This document shows positions 23,433 through 33,208 of a DNA stretch of 64,000 nt, piece after piece. How positions within the stretch are numbered: position 1 is the stretch's first letter; each line of letters starts with the position of its first letter. This DNA comes from Pseudomonas kermanshahensis. Lineage in GTDB: Bacteria; Pseudomonadota; Gammaproteobacteria; Pseudomonadales; Pseudomonadaceae. The notes beneath the pieces were generated by a model that had not been told where the DNA came from, ran no database searches, and saw only the letters and a program-made list of their open reading frames with translations. Made by a program: the position numbers and the translations under genes. The stretch spans positions 3,410,001-3,474,000 of the forward strand of contig NZ_JABWRY020000001.1 in assembly GCF_014269205.2 (NCBI RefSeq). Reading direction: 5' to 3'.

Positions 23433-24341
23433 GTCATGCGTACACGCACCCTCCTCGCGGCATTCGGCGCCGCGTTCACGTTGCTGTCAGCCCCGGCATC
23501 GGCCACCCAGCCGGCACCTGTGACGCCCGCACAGGTGAACAAAGACCGCATTTCGGTAACGGTCGAAGGCAGCGGCCCAGATGTGATCTTGATCCCAGGT
23601 TTGGCGTCTTCCCGCGAGGTCTGGCGTGATCTGGCCACCCGCTTGCAGCGCAGCCACCGCCTTCATCTAGTACAGGTCGCAGGTTTCGCCGGCGCACCTG
23701 CGGTGTCCGACTCGCGTGGAGAAGTCGTGGCGCCGACGGCCGAGGCCATCGCTGACTACATCCGCACCCAGCACCTCAAGGCCCCGGTCATCATTGGTCA
23801 CTCGTTGGGTGGTGAGGTGGCGCTGATGCTCGGCGCGCGTCACCCCGATCAGGTCGCGCGGCTGATGGTCGTCGACGCCCTGCCCTTCTACACACTGCTC
23901 ATGAACCCTTTCGCAACCCGCGAGACAGCCGAACCGCAGGCGGCTGCATTCCGCGATTCGCTGCTGGCGTCAACGCCTGAGCAGGCTGAAGCCCTGCAGC
24001 GTGTATCCGTTGCCCGCCTGGTAAAAAGCGAAGCAGCCCGGCCTGCGCTGCTTGCGGCGGCGACAAGCTCGGATCGGCAGACCACGGCGCAAGCCACTTA
24101 CGAACTGATGACCACCGACCTGCGCCCAGAGCTTGATCGCATCCAGGTGCCGGTCGAGGTCGTCTATGCCTATGACCCGGTGTACGGCATCCCCGCGGCC
24201 AATGTCGAGGCGACCTTTCGCAACGCCTATGCCAACACTCCGCACATCAACTTCACGCGCATTGACGATAGCTTCCACTTCGTCATGCTCGACCAGCCAG
24301 AAGCGTTCGCCAACGTGGTCACTGATTTCCTGCAGCCCTAG
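23433..24341 (+). CDS. Secreted alpha/beta hydrolase
   Basis: A 302-residue hydrolase with a Sec signal peptide (MRTRTLLAAFGAAFTLLSAP, cleavage near ASA). The nucleophile is Ser123 in GHSLGGE, the oxyanion region is IPGLASSREVW and the catalytic His is about residue 281 in DDSFHFVMLD. AAAGGAAAA precedes the ATG at 23433, so the 21 extra upstream codons are not used. It is likely a periplasmic esterase or lactonase. It converges with the importer permease. The substrate is not known. Confidence 0.83.
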   Translation, partial: VMRTRTLLAAFGAAFTLLSAPASATQPAPVTPAQVNKDRISVTVEGSGPDVILIPGLASSREVWRDLATRLQRSHRLHLVQVAGFAGAPAVSDSRGEVVAPTAEAIADYIRTQHLKAPVIIGHSLGGEVALMLGARHPDQVARLMVVDALPFYTLLMNPFATRETAEPQAAAFRDSLLASTPEQAEALQRVSVARLVKSEAARPALLAAATSSDRQTTAQATYELMTTDLRPELDRIQVPVEVVYAYDPVYGIPAANVEATFRNAYANTPHINFTRIDDSFHFVMLDQPEAFANVVTDFLQP

Positions 24342-24361
24342 CGGGCGCTTGCCACCGCCGT

Positions 24362-25381
24362 TCAGCGCTTGAGCAGGGCAATGAAAAACAGCCCGCCAAG
24401 CGCCGCGGTCGCAATGCCGATCGGCAGGTCTTGCGGGGCGATCAGGGTGCGTGCAGCCACGTCTACCCAGACCAGGAAAATCCCCCCCAGCAGTGCGCTC
24501 ATCGGCATCAGCCGGCGGTTTTCCGCACCCACCAGCGCCCGCGCCATGTGCGGCACCATCAAGCCGACGAAGCCGATGGCACCGGAGAGCGACACCAGTA
24601 CACCGGTCAGCAACGAGGTGCAGGTGAACACCTGCAGGCGCAGGCGTCGGCCGCTGAAACCCAGGCTCACTGCGGTCTGCTCACCGCTCATCAGCGCATT
24701 CAGCCCGCGCCCCATGACCTGCAAGGCAACCAGCCCCAGCACCACGCAAAGCGCCGGCAACCAGAGGACATGCCAACGCGCCGCCCCCAAGCCTCCCAGC
24801 ATCCAGAACACCACCGAGGCGGCGGCGTGCTGATCGCCCGTGTACAGCAGCAGGTTGACCACGGCCATCAACACGAACGACACGGCGACGCCCGCCAGCA
24901 GCAGGCGGTCGCTTTCCATGCGGCCATGGCGCCGCGCCACCGCGATCACCAGCAGCATGCTCGCCGCCGCGCCCATGAACGCCGCCAACGGCAGGCTGAA
25001 GGCGCCGATGAATTCGCCGAGGTAGAGCATCACCAACACCGCCCCCAACGCCGCGCCGGAGCTGACGCCCAGCAGGTGCGGGTCTGCCAGGGGGTTGCGG
25101 GTTACGGCCTGCAACGCCGTGCCGACCAGCGCCAAGCCTGCCCCCACCAAGGCCCCCAGTAAAACCCGGGGGGCGCGAATCAGCCAGACGATCTGCGCCT
25201 GGCTCTGGGACCACTCGCCTGACCCGGCGATGCCCAGTTGCTGGCCGACGATCCCGGCCACGTGGCCCAGCGGTACCGATGCGGGGCCGAATGCCAGGGC
25301 GATCAGGCACGACACCAGCAACAATGCTGTCAGCATCACGATCAACCACCGGTAGGCCACAGGGCTGTGCCCGACCCTCAT
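24362..25381 (-). CDS. FecCD-type ABC permease (BtuC-like)
   Basis: A 339-residue inner-membrane permease with about ten helices. The family tract VWLIRAPRVLLGALVGAGLA then LVGTALQAVTRNPLADPHLL and GVSSGAALGA is clear, and the EAA-like coupling loop follows. Such permeases import iron-siderophores, haem or cobalamin. It overlaps the binding-protein gene by 4 bp and is the last gene of the receptor-ATPase-binding protein-permease operon. The upstream cobalamin riboswitch makes a corrinoid or cobalt-related substrate most likely. Confidence 0.85.
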   Translation of the reverse strand: MRVGHSPVAYRWLIVMLTALLLVSCLIALAFGPASVPLGHVAGIVGQQLGIAGSGEWSQSQAQIVWLIRAPRVLLGALVGAGLALVGTALQAVTRNPLADPHLLGVSSGAALGAVLVMLYLGEFIGAFSLPLAAFMGAAASMLLVIAVARRHGRMESDRLLLAGVAVSFVLMAVVNLLLYTGDQHAAASVVFWMLGGLGAARWHVLWLPALCVVLGLVALQVMGRGLNALMSGEQTAVSLGFSGRRLRLQVFTCTSLLTGVLVSLSGAIGFVGLMVPHMARALVGAENRRLMPMSALLGGIFLVWVDVAARTLIAPQDLPIGIATAALGGLFFIALLKR

Positions 25382-26346
25382 TGAACGGCACCTTGGAACA
25401 GCTGCGGATGCAGGGCAGCAGCCAGCTTCTCGATGGCCCGGGCGTTCTCGACAGCGGGCGTTACCTCCAGGTAAGTCAGCACAATGAAGCGCTGCTCACG
25501 AATCGCCTGCACGTCTTTCAACGCCGGCTGGCGCAGCAAGAAATCGCGCTTCTGCTGCCAGGTGCTAGGGCCATAGTCGACGATCAGGATGACTTGCGGG
25601 TCGCGCTCCACCACACTCTCCCAGTTAACCTGGGTCCAACTGGCAGACACGTCTTCCATCACATTACGACCGCCTGCCGCCTCGATCAAAGCCTGGGGTA
25701 CGCCCAGCCTTCCCGAGGTGGTCGGGCGGTCTTCGCCACTGTCGTACAGAAACACACGGGGTGCAGGCTGCGCGTGTTCGACCCGGCGCTGCACGTCACC
25801 GATGCGCGTGCGCATGTTCGCGATCAAGGCGTCGGCCTGGGGCTCGACGGAAAAAATCCGGCCTAGATTGCCCAGGTCGCGATAAACGTCATCCAGGCTG
25901 GCCCGTTGCTGGGCCATGACCCACGAACACGACTCGCTCAGCTCGTACACCGGGATACCGAACGGCGCGAGGGTGCTGGGCGTGACTGGCCCACCGACCT
26001 GCATGCCGTAGTTCCAGCCGGCAAAGAACAGGTCGGTTTCAGCCGCCAGCAAGGTTTCGATGGCGGGGTAACGGCTGGCCAGCGGTGGTACGCCCTGCAG
26101 CGCTGCATCCACCCACGGGTCGCGGTGCTTGCTGGCAGTGAAGCCGGTGTAGCCGATGATGTGCTCGCCCAGTCCCAGGTGCAGCAGCATGGCGGTCATG
26201 TTCACGTCGTGCACCACGACCCGCTGCGGTGGCTGGGTGAACGTTATGTTGCGGTCACAGCTGCGCACGCTCAGGGGGAAATCGCTGGCCATCGCCGGCA
26301 GCGCGGTCAGCAGTGCCAGCAGGCCAATCAGGTAGCGGACGGTCAT
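25378..26346 (-). CDS. ABC importer periplasmic binding protein (BtuF/FepB-like)
   Basis: A 322-residue class III binding protein. MTVRYLIGLLALLTALPAMA is a signal peptide. The mature part has PPQRVVVHDVNMTAMLLHLG at the first lobe and ends AIEKLAAALHP. The ATG overlaps the ATPase stop by 4 bp and its own stop overlaps the permease start by 4 bp, so the three import genes are tightly coupled. The family handles siderophores, haem and B12; residues that fix the ligand cannot be read. The long in-frame region upstream of 26346 is antisense or shadow coding and was not used. Confidence 0.85.
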   Translation of the reverse strand: MTVRYLIGLLALLTALPAMASDFPLSVRSCDRNITFTQPPQRVVVHDVNMTAMLLHLGLGEHIIGYTGFTASKHRDPWVDAALQGVPPLASRYPAIETLLAAETDLFFAGWNYGMQVGGPVTPSTLAPFGIPVYELSESCSWVMAQQRASLDDVYRDLGNLGRIFSVEPQADALIANMRTRIGDVQRRVEHAQPAPRVFLYDSGEDRPTTSGRLGVPQALIEAAGGRNVMEDVSASWTQVNWESVVERDPQVILIVDYGPSTWQQKRDFLLRQPALKDVQAIREQRFIVLTYLEVTPAVENARAIEKLAAALHPQLFQGAVQ

Positions 26347-27128
26347 GGTCGAGTGATCCAGGTAATGCGTGGGTAGGGATGCAGGGGATGCGGGTCGACC
26401 AGCGCCTCGACGCCGAATACCTGCAGCAGCAGCGCGGGGGTCAGCACCTGCTGTGGCGTACCACAGGCGACGATGCGCCCGCCGTCGATGACGTACAGCC
26501 GATCGCAAAACGCAGCCGCCAGGTTGAGGTCGTGGAGGCTGGCCAGAATGCTCAGGCCCAGGCCACGCAGGTGCTGAAGCAGCTCCAGCTGGTAGCGTGG
26601 GTCGAGGTGGTTGGTTGGCTCGTCGAGTAGCAGCAGCTGTGGCGTCTGCACCAGCGCCCGGGCCAGCAGCACGCGCTGTTTCTCGCCGCCAGACAGGCTG
26701 GCAAAGGCCCGTTCGCCCTCGCCGGCAAGGCCAACTTGCGCCAGTGCCTGGGCCACTTGCCGGGCGTCCTCGGCCGTGTCGCCGTCGAACAAGCCCTTGT
26801 GCGGTGCGCGCCCCATCGCAACGATGTCGCCAACGCTCAAGCCAAACGCGTCGGGAAACTCCTGCAGCACCACCGCGATGCGTTGTGCGCTCCAGCGTGC
26901 GCTGCGTTGCCAAAGGTCATCACCGCCAAGGCGCACACGGCCCTCGGCAGGTTCGTTGGCGCGGTAGGCGCACCGCAGCAGGCTGGTCTTGCCGCTGCCA
27001 TTGGGGCCGATCAAGCCGACGAACTCGCCCTGTTCCACCCGCAGTTCCACTCCCTGCAGCAGCGGGCGCGGCGGCTGTCCCCGTTCAAGCAGGGCCCAGT
27101 CCAGGGCCTCGATGTGCAGTTGCGTCAT
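26343..27128 (-). CDS. ABC importer ATPase (BtuD/FepC-like)
   Basis: A 261-residue nucleotide-binding subunit. Walker A is GPNGSGKTS at residues 41-49, the signature is LSGGEKQRV and Walker B is LLLLDEPTNHLD, with the switch His in LHDLN. GGAGG lies 8 nt before ATG 27128; the GTG and ATG just upstream are too close to it. It powers the permease at 24362. The gene begins 46 bp after the receptor gene. Confidence 0.88.
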   Translation of the reverse strand: MTQLHIEALDWALLERGQPPRPLLQGVELRVEQGEFVGLIGPNGSGKTSLLRCAYRANEPAEGRVRLGGDDLWQRSARWSAQRIAVVLQEFPDAFGLSVGDIVAMGRAPHKGLFDGDTAEDARQVAQALAQVGLAGEGERAFASLSGGEKQRVLLARALVQTPQLLLLDEPTNHLDPRYQLELLQHLRGLGLSILASLHDLNLAAAFCDRLYVIDGGRIVACGTPQQVLTPALLLQVFGVEALVDPHPLHPYPRITWITRP

Positions 27129-27174
27129 GGGCATCACCTCCAGGAAGCACCGGCCAGGGGCCGGTGCGACAGGC

Positions 27175-29313
27175 TCAGAAGCTGTAGTCAGCCGTGACGA
27201 AGAACGAACGCGGTTCGCCCAGGTACCACTGCCGGCCGTTGTTACCCGTGGTGGTGACGTACTGGCGGTCGAACAGGTTGTTCAACTGCAGGCCCAGGGT
27301 CAGGTCCGGTTGCACGTGCCAGTCGATGTTGGCGTCAACCACGGTGTAGCTGGGCACCTCGACGGTGTTGGCGTTGTCGGCGTAGCGGCTGTCGACATAG
27401 CGCGCCCCGGCGCCGGCACTGAAGCGTTGGCCGAAGTCTTTGCTCAACCACAGGTTGGCGGAGCGGCGCGGCACGTTGATCGGCTGGTTGCCGGAGTAGT
27501 CGTTGGCGCCACTGGCAAACTCGTCATACTCCGCGCGCACCCAGGCGGCGTTGGCCGACAGCTGCACGTCGTATGGCAGGCGCAGTTCGAGGGTGGCCTC
27601 GATACCGTCCGACGACTGTTGGCCGACCTGCTGTTGCAGCGTGGGGTTGAGCGGGTCGGTGCTCAGCAGCTTTTTCTTGACGATGTGATACGCCGCCAGC
27701 GTCCACTCGCCTCGCCCGTCAGGCAGCCTGTGCTTGATGCCGGCTTCGGTCTGTTTGGCGGTGCTCAGGTCCCATTGCTGCTGCGCGGCGTTGAGGGTGA
27801 GCAGGTTGCTCACACCTTCGGTACTGGTGGCGTACTGGCCATAAACCGACAGGTCCTCGGTCAGCGCGAACACCAGGCCGGCGCGCCAGTTGTCGCCAGA
27901 CAAGCTGCGATCGGTGCGGGTATCGGCATCCAGGTCGTCGCGGTTCAGGTGCACCTGGTCGCGGCGTGCACCGGTGATCAACGACAGGCGCTCGGTGAGT
28001 TGCGTGCGGTTTTCGGCGAACAGCGAGAATTGCTTGGCCTGGTTGGCCTCGCGCGAGCGGTAAGGGTCGTCGCTGATGTACTCGCCCCCACCGGAACCGG
28101 ACAACGGCACGGTATCGGTCAGGGTGTTGCCGAAGTCGTGCTTGCGCACGAAACGGATCGTGTTGTAGTCGGCGCCCACCACGGTCTGGCTGTCCAGGCC
28201 GAACAGTGGGTGTTGCAGGGTGAACGACTGGCGATCGCCGAGCTGTTCCTGGGTCTGCTTGATGCTGATGAAGCTGCTGCGCCGCACCTGGTCGCCTGGC
28301 AGCCAGGTGTAGGTCTCGGCGTTGCGCCAGCGGCGCTGGGCCTTGAGGAAGTACAGCTGGTTGCTGGCGGTGAGGTTGTCGTTGATCACCCAGTCGGTGA
28401 CCAGCCGCGTCGACTGGTCGTTGTAATGCACTTCGGCGTTGTCGACGTTGTAGTTGTGATCGCGCAGCGACTCGCGGTAATGCCCGTCCACCAACGGCGT
28501 CCCCATGTACTGCTGCGGGTCTTGGTCTCCGTAGTCGTGGCTGAGGGTGAAGCTCAGTTCATCGCTGGGCTGCCAGCGCAGCGCGCCGCTGATGGCGAGG
28601 CTCTGCGAATCGCCCCGATCGACCCAGCCGTTGCTGGCCAGCTTGTTGAGGTTCAGGCGGTAGCTCAAGGTGTCGGTCAGCGAGCCGCCGCTGTCCAGGG
28701 CCATCTGCCGACGGTCATCCGAGCCGTAGCCCAGGCGCAGGTGATTGCGGATTTCGCCTTCAAAGGGCTTCTTCGGCAAGACGTTGACCACCGCACCGGT
28801 AGCGCCCTCCCCGTACAGCACCGAGGCCGGGCCGCGCAGCACATCGATGCGCTCGACCGACCAGGTATCGACCGGGAAGGTCACGGTGCCGGCGCCCACG
28901 TAAAGCCGGGTACCGTCGTACAACTGCATGGTCGAGCTGTGCCCGGTGAAGCCGCGGGCCGACAAGGCCGTGCCGCCGTTGCCAGGGGTGCCGATGAAGG
29001 TGATGCCGGGTGAACGGGTGACTGCGTCCTGCACCGTGGCATTGTTGCGCGTGAGGATTTGCTCGGCACTGATACTGGTCACGCTGGCCGGGGTTTCCAG
29101 CGGCGTCAGGCCAAGCCGCGAACCACTGGTGCCTGGGGTATGCAGGCCGGGCTGAGGGTTGTGCTCGGCCGTGCCGGTAATGTCCGTGGCCGGTAGCGCC
29201 AAGGCGTTGTCCGCCTCGGCGGCGTGGGCGGCAACAGAGAGAAACACACAGGGCACCAGGCTGGCGTGCAGCAGCGTACCTGGCAGAGAACTGAACAGCG
29301 AATAACGGGACAT
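27175..29313 (-). CDS. TonB-dependent outer-membrane receptor under cobalamin riboswitch
   Basis: A receptor of about 712 residues with signal peptide (LHASLVPCVFLSVAAHAA). The plug contains TPLETPASVTSISAEQILTR and the FIGTPGNGGTALSARGFTGH segment; the barrel ends in ...SFFVTADYSF with terminal Phe. By sequence it belongs to the siderophore-receptor class, not close to E. coli BtuB. The start ATG at 29313 (MSRYSLFSSL) is preferred to one 15 codons earlier. A complete cobalamin riboswitch lies 123 bp upstream, so cobalamin should lower its expression. Corrinoid, or a cobalt-chelate, is the likely cargo. Confidence 0.85.
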   Translation of the reverse strand: MSRYSLFSSLPGTLLHASLVPCVFLSVAAHAAEADNALALPATDITGTAEHNPQPGLHTPGTSGSRLGLTPLETPASVTSISAEQILTRNNATVQDAVTRSPGITFIGTPGNGGTALSARGFTGHSSTMQLYDGTRLYVGAGTVTFPVDTWSVERIDVLRGPASVLYGEGATGAVVNVLPKKPFEGEIRNHLRLGYGSDDRRQMALDSGGSLTDTLSYRLNLNKLASNGWVDRGDSQSLAISGALRWQPSDELSFTLSHDYGDQDPQQYMGTPLVDGHYRESLRDHNYNVDNAEVHYNDQSTRLVTDWVINDNLTASNQLYFLKAQRRWRNAETYTWLPGDQVRRSSFISIKQTQEQLGDRQSFTLQHPLFGLDSQTVVGADYNTIRFVRKHDFGNTLTDTVPLSGSGGGEYISDDPYRSREANQAKQFSLFAENRTQLTERLSLITGARRDQVHLNRDDLDADTRTDRSLSGDNWRAGLVFALTEDLSVYGQYATSTEGVSNLLTLNAAQQQWDLSTAKQTEAGIKHRLPDGRGEWTLAAYHIVKKKLLSTDPLNPTLQQQVGQQSSDGIEATLELRLPYDVQLSANAAWVRAEYDEFASGANDYSGNQPINVPRRSANLWLSKDFGQRFSAGAGARYVDSRYADNANTVEVPSYTVVDANIDWHVQPDLTLGLQLNNLFDRQYVTTTGNNGRQWYLGEPRSFFVTADYSF

Positions 29314-29435
29314 GTCGTTCCACTTGAAGCAGGAATGAAAGAATCCCGGAGGGAACAACGCAAAGAGGAATCGCGGACGAGCACGCCCACGGAAACCGGC
29401 CTGCGCCCGCCCACCGCGGGTTTGCCAAACGATGC

Positions 29436-29625
29436 TTCAGGCCGGTCTCCGGGCTCGCGAGGGTCATGAAGCCTTCACCTTCCCATGCCAGGGCACAGTG
29501 GTGTCTTGAATGCTTCGCTCGCATACCGTTGCGGGGGCAGCGCCGGACTGATCATCGAACGATGACGAACCGGCTTCCCGTTTCACCCCATGCACGGCGG
29601 CAGGGGGCACCTGAAACAGGCGCGC
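29436..29625 (-). ncRNA. Cobalamin riboswitch
   Basis: The minus strand carries the ordered conserved blocks: CAGGTGCCCCCTGCCGCC, GGGGTGAAACGGGAAGCCGG, GCGCTGCCCCCGCAACGGT, ACCACTGTG, CATGGGAAGG and finally the B12 box AGCCCGGAGACCGGCCTG (about 29438-29455). All are diagnostic of the AdoCbl-type riboswitch. It precedes the TonB receptor by about 120 bp, where a GC hairpin (CCCGCGGTGGGCGGG) could act in the expression platform. Confidence 0.93.
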
Positions 29626-29848
29626 AGATGACCATCAAAAGGCCGCTGCGTCAACCGGCTTGTGGCAAACAGGTCGCCTGAGCTCGCCACTTCAGGCCCT
29701 GGGCGAACGCGTCACGGTTCAATCATCGCCAGGGCTTTCTACTGCCTTTTCTGGCGCGGCATTTTGTAACGTTCAGTAAGAAGTTTTTGCATGGACATCA
29801 TTCCCACCACTCTTTAGCCTTACGCCTCCGTCGAAGTGGGGACCCCGT
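29626..29848. other. Divergent promoter region of riboswitch operon and nik operon
   Basis: No gene is seen. The half near nikA is AT-rich (TTTTGTAACGTTCAGTAAGA) and suits a promoter. A NikR-type GTATGA-N16-TCATAC dyad was looked for and not found. Confidence 0.45.
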
Positions 29849-31423
29849 GTGAAGCAGCAGTCAGCTAAACGAAAGCCCGCCCTCTGGGGCATTCTCATGG
29901 TCGCCGCGAGCCTCTGCGCACACGCAGACAGCACACCCCAACAAAGCCCGACGCTGGTGTATTCCTGGCCCGTTAACGCAGGCCCACTCGACCCACGCGG
30001 CTACTCGCCCAATCAGATGTACGCCCAGGCCATGGTGTATGAACCGCTGGTGCGTTACAACTCGGCGGGCACTGTAGAGCCGTGGTTGGCACAGGCTTGG
30101 CAAGTCTCCGACGATGGCAAGACCTACACCTTCACCTTGCGAGATGACGTGCGCTTCAGTGACGGCACGCCATTCGACGCTGCAGCTGCCAAGGCCAACC
30201 TGGATGCCGTCCTTGCCAATAGCCAACGCCATCGCTGGATGGAGCTGGTCACCACCCTCGACCACATCGAGGCCCCTGACCGGCTGACCTTGCGCCTGGT
30301 GCTCAAGCACCCGTACTACCCAACGCTGATGGAACTGGCCCAAGTGCGCCCGCTGCGCTTCGGGTCCCCACAGGCCAAACCTGGCGAACCCGCCGGCACC
30401 GGCCCATGGATGCGCGTCGAATCGCGCTTGGGCGAGTATGACCGCTTTGCCCGCAACCCCTTTTACTGGGGCACAAAGCCGGCCTATGGCGAGGTACTGG
30501 TAAACGTCATCCCTGATCCCAACAGCCGCGCGATGGCCCTGCAGGCCGGCGAGCTCGAGCTGATTCAAGGGGCCGCCGGCGAGATTACCGCCGGCACGTT
30601 CGTGCGCCTGCGCGACCAAGGCTTCGCCACCGCCCTCTCGGCACCGCTGGCTACCCGCACCCTGGCGATGAACACCGGGCATGGCGCCACCCGTGACCTG
30701 GCCGTGCGTCAAGCGATCAACCAAGCGGTGAACAAGCAGGCCATCATCGACAAGATTCTGTATGGCCTCGAGCCCCGTGCCGATACCCTGTTCGCCAGCA
30801 ACATGCCCTATGCCGACATCGGCCTGAAACCCTACGCCTACGACCCTGCCCAAGCCGCCCGCGAACTTGACGCTGCCGGCTGGACCCTGACGGCAGGCGC
30901 AACGGTACGTAGCAAGGCCGGTGAACCGCTGTCGATCGAACTGGTGTTCCTCGGCACCAGCGCACTGCAGAAGAGCCTGGCCGAAGTGCTGCAAGGCGAG
31001 CTGGCTAACGTCGGCATGCGCATCGAATTGCGCGCGGTCGAAGAAGGTGGGCTGGTCCGGCGCCAGCGCGATGGCGACTTCGGCATGATCTTCGCCGACA
31101 CCTGGGGAGCGCCCTACGACCCGCACTCTTTTGTCAGCTCCATGCGCTATGCCGGCCATGCCGACTACATGGCACAGCGCGGTTTGGCGATCAAGGACGA
31201 ACTGGACCGACGCATTGGCCAGGTACTGGCAAGTACCGACGCGCAGCAACGCGCCGAACAGTACCGGTACATCCTCACCTCCTTGCATGAGCAAGCCGTG
31301 TACCTGCCGATTTCCTACCTTACCGCCATCAGTGTTCGCCGCGACTCCGTTGCCCATGTGCAATTCGGCAGCACGCTGTTCGACGTGCCGTTCGAAGCCA
31401 TGACACCGAAGCAGGGAGACTGA
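29849..31423 (+). CDS. nikA: Nickel ABC transporter periplasmic binding protein NikA
   Basis: A 524-residue SBP family 5 protein with a signal peptide ending SLCAHAD. It follows E. coli NikA closely as remembered: [20 protein letters not shown] then [32 protein letters not shown] in the middle and [12 protein letters not shown] near the end. The GTG start at 29849 is preceded by GTGGGGA; no nearer ATG allows a full signal. NikA captures nickel, probably as a chelate. It leads a five-gene operon with the permease 1 nt downstream. Confidence 0.9.
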   Translation: MKQQSAKRKPALWGILMVAASLCAHADSTPQQSPTLVYSWPVNAGPLDPRGYSPNQMYAQAMVYEPLVRYNSAGTVEPWLAQAWQVSDDGKTYTFTLRDDVRFSDGTPFDAAAAKANLDAVLANSQRHRWMELVTTLDHIEAPDRLTLRLVLKHPYYPTLMELAQVRPLRFGSPQAKPGEPAGTGPWMRVESRLGEYDRFARNPFYWGTKPAYGEVLVNVIPDPNSRAMALQAGELELIQGAAGEITAGTFVRLRDQGFATALSAPLATRTLAMNTGHGATRDLAVRQAINQAVNKQAIIDKILYGLEPRADTLFASNMPYADIGLKPYAYDPAQAARELDAAGWTLTAGATVRSKAGEPLSIELVFLGTSALQKSLAEVLQGELANVGMRIELRAVEEGGLVRRQRDGDFGMIFADTWGAPYDPHSFVSSMRYAGHADYMAQRGLAIKDELDRRIGQVLASTDAQQRAEQYRYILTSLHEQAVYLPISYLTAISVRRDSVAHVQFGSTLFDVPFEAMTPKQGD

Positions 31424-31424
31424 C

Positions 31425-32366
31425 ATGCTGCGCTATATCCTGCTGCGGCTGGCACTGCTGGTACCGGTAATGCTCGGGGTTTCACTGCTGGTCTTCGTGC
31501 TGCTGCACCTGGGCAGCACCGACCCGGCCCTGGACTACCTTCGCCTGTCGCACATCCCGCCGACTGACGCGGCCATTGCCGAAGTCCGCCATACCTTGGG
31601 CCTCGACCGGCCGTTGTTTGAGCAGTACCTGACCTGGCTCGGGAAGGCCGTGCAGCTGGACTTCGGTATTTCATACCTCACGGGGCGGCCGGTGCTCGAC
31701 GATCTCCTTTACTACCTGCCCGCCACCTTGCAACTGGGCGGCCTGGCCCTGGCCTGCACCCTGCTGCTGTCGATTCCGCTTGGCCTGGTGGCTGCGCGCT
31801 GGCAAGGGCGCTGGCCCGATCACGCCGTCCGCGCGGTGACGTTCCTGGGTGTCTCGATGCCCAACTTCTGGTTGGCGTTTCTGCTGATTGCGCTGTTTTC
31901 CCTTTGGCTGGGCTGGCTACCGCCACTGGGCCGCGGCAGTGCCGGGCATCTGGTGATGCCGGTACTGGCGATTGCCCTGATGTCGATGTCGATCAACGCC
32001 CGCCTGCTGCGGGCAAGCCTGCTGGAGGCCAGGGGCCAGCGTTATGTTACCTACGCCCGTGCCCGCGGGCTGCCCGAGCGCCGGGTATGGCGTGACCACG
32101 TGCTGCGCAACGCCTGGCTACCCTTCGTCACGGCCACCGGTATGCACATTGGGGAATTGATCGGCGGGGCACTGGTAATCGAGACCATCTTCGCCTGGCC
32201 CGGCGTCGGCCGCTTCGCGGTGTCGGCGGTGCTCAACCGCGACTTTCCGGTCATGCAGTGCTTCACCCTGCTGCTGACAGGCCTGCTGATGGTCTGCAAC
32301 CTGGTGGTGGATGTCTGTTATGCCTGGCTCGACCCTCGCAGCCGTCTTGAAGGGGTGGACGCATGA
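31425..32366 (+). CDS. nikB: Nickel ABC transporter permease NikB
   Basis: A 313-residue permease of the BPD_transp_1 (DppB) class with six membrane helices. The opening [20 protein letters not shown] and the coupling EAA loop [20 protein letters not shown] are typical. It begins 1 nt after nikA and ends overlapping nikC by 4 bp. Confidence 0.9.
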   Translation: MLRYILLRLALLVPVMLGVSLLVFVLLHLGSTDPALDYLRLSHIPPTDAAIAEVRHTLGLDRPLFEQYLTWLGKAVQLDFGISYLTGRPVLDDLLYYLPATLQLGGLALACTLLLSIPLGLVAARWQGRWPDHAVRAVTFLGVSMPNFWLAFLLIALFSLWLGWLPPLGRGSAGHLVMPVLAIALMSMSINARLLRASLLEARGQRYVTYARARGLPERRVWRDHVLRNAWLPFVTATGMHIGELIGGALVIETIFAWPGVGRFAVSAVLNRDFPVMQCFTLLLTGLLMVCNLVVDVCYAWLDPRSRLEGVDA

Positions 32367-33208
32367 GTGTACTGGCCATCTTCCGTCGCGCTACGCTGGC
32401 CGGCCAGGCCAACCTGATTGCAGGGCTGGTACTGGTCAGCGTGCTCTGCATGTTGGCCGTGTTTGGCCAATGGCTTGCCCCGCACGACCCGGACCTGGTC
32501 GACCTCGGCCGACGCCTGATGCCACCGGACAGCAGCCACTGGCTGGGCACCGACCACCTTGGCCGCGACGTGCTGTCCCGGTTGATCGTCGGCACACGGC
32601 TGTCGCTGGGCAGCGTAGTGCTGACACTGGCGCTGGTGCTGTTTCTGGGCTTGCTGGTGGGCGGGGTGTCCGGGTTTGTCGGTGGCAAGGTCGACCTGCT
32701 GCTGATGCGCCTGTGCGACATGTTCATGACCTTCCCCACGCTGGTGCTGGCGTTTTTCTTCGTCACCCTGCTGGGTACTGGCCTGAGCAACGTGATCATT
32801 GCCATCGCCCTGTCGCACTGGGCATGGTATGCGCGCATGGTGCGCGGCATGGTCATCGCCCAACGCGGCCGCGAATACGTGATGGCATCACGTCTGGCCG
32901 GTGCCTCACGTTGGGCGCGGCTGCGCCAGCATGTGCTGCCGAACATTGCCGGCCCGTTGCTGGTGCTGGCCACGATGGACATCGGGCACATGATGCTGCA
33001 TGTCTCGGGGCTGTCCTTCCTCGGCCTTGGCGTCACCCCGCCCAGTGCCGAATGGGGGGTGATGATCAACGATGCCAAGGAGTTCATCTGGACCCAGCCG
33101 CAACTGCTGCTGTTGCCCGGGCTGATGATCTTCTTCTCGGTAATGGCGTTCAACCTGCTGGGCGATGCGTTGCGTGATCGCTTGGACCCAACCCAGGAGG
33201 CTCATTGA
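32363..33208 (+). CDS. nikC: Nickel ABC transporter permease NikC
   Basis: A 281-residue DppC-type permease with the N-terminal extended domain ([40 protein letters not shown]) and EAA loop [20 protein letters not shown]. It forms the membrane channel with NikB. It overlaps nikB by 4 bp and abuts nikD with no gap. Confidence 0.9.
   Translation: MSVLAIFRRATLAGQANLIAGLVLVSVLCMLAVFGQWLAPHDPDLVDLGRRLMPPDSSHWLGTDHLGRDVLSRLIVGTRLSLGSVVLTLALVLFLGLLVGGVSGFVGGKVDLLLMRLCDMFMTFPTLVLAFFFVTLLGTGLSNVIIAIALSHWAWYARMVRGMVIAQRGREYVMASRLAGASRWARLRQHVLPNIAGPLLVLATMDIGHMMLHVSGLSFLGLGVTPPSAEWGVMINDAKEFIWTQPQLLLLPGLMIFFSVMAFNLLGDALRDRLDPTQEAH

Noticed and set aside
25378..26913. The binding-protein frame continued upstream to 26913
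   Set aside because: That part overlaps the ATPase gene with no family similarity. The ATG at 26346 begins a signal peptide and overlaps the ATPase stop by 4 bp.
26989..29013. A 674-codon plus-strand open frame opposite the TonB receptor
   Set aside because: The minus strand encodes a clear TonB receptor with plug and barrel motifs; the antisense frame is a by-product of high-GC coding sequence.
29436..29625. Reading the receptor's upstream region as an ordinary Fur-controlled promoter
   Set aside because: The full ordered set of cobalamin riboswitch blocks is present and no Fur-box-like sequence stood out.
29861..31426. A 521-codon minus-strand open frame opposite nikA
   Set aside because: NikA is well supported by motifs and operon context. 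The antisense frame has no motifs.
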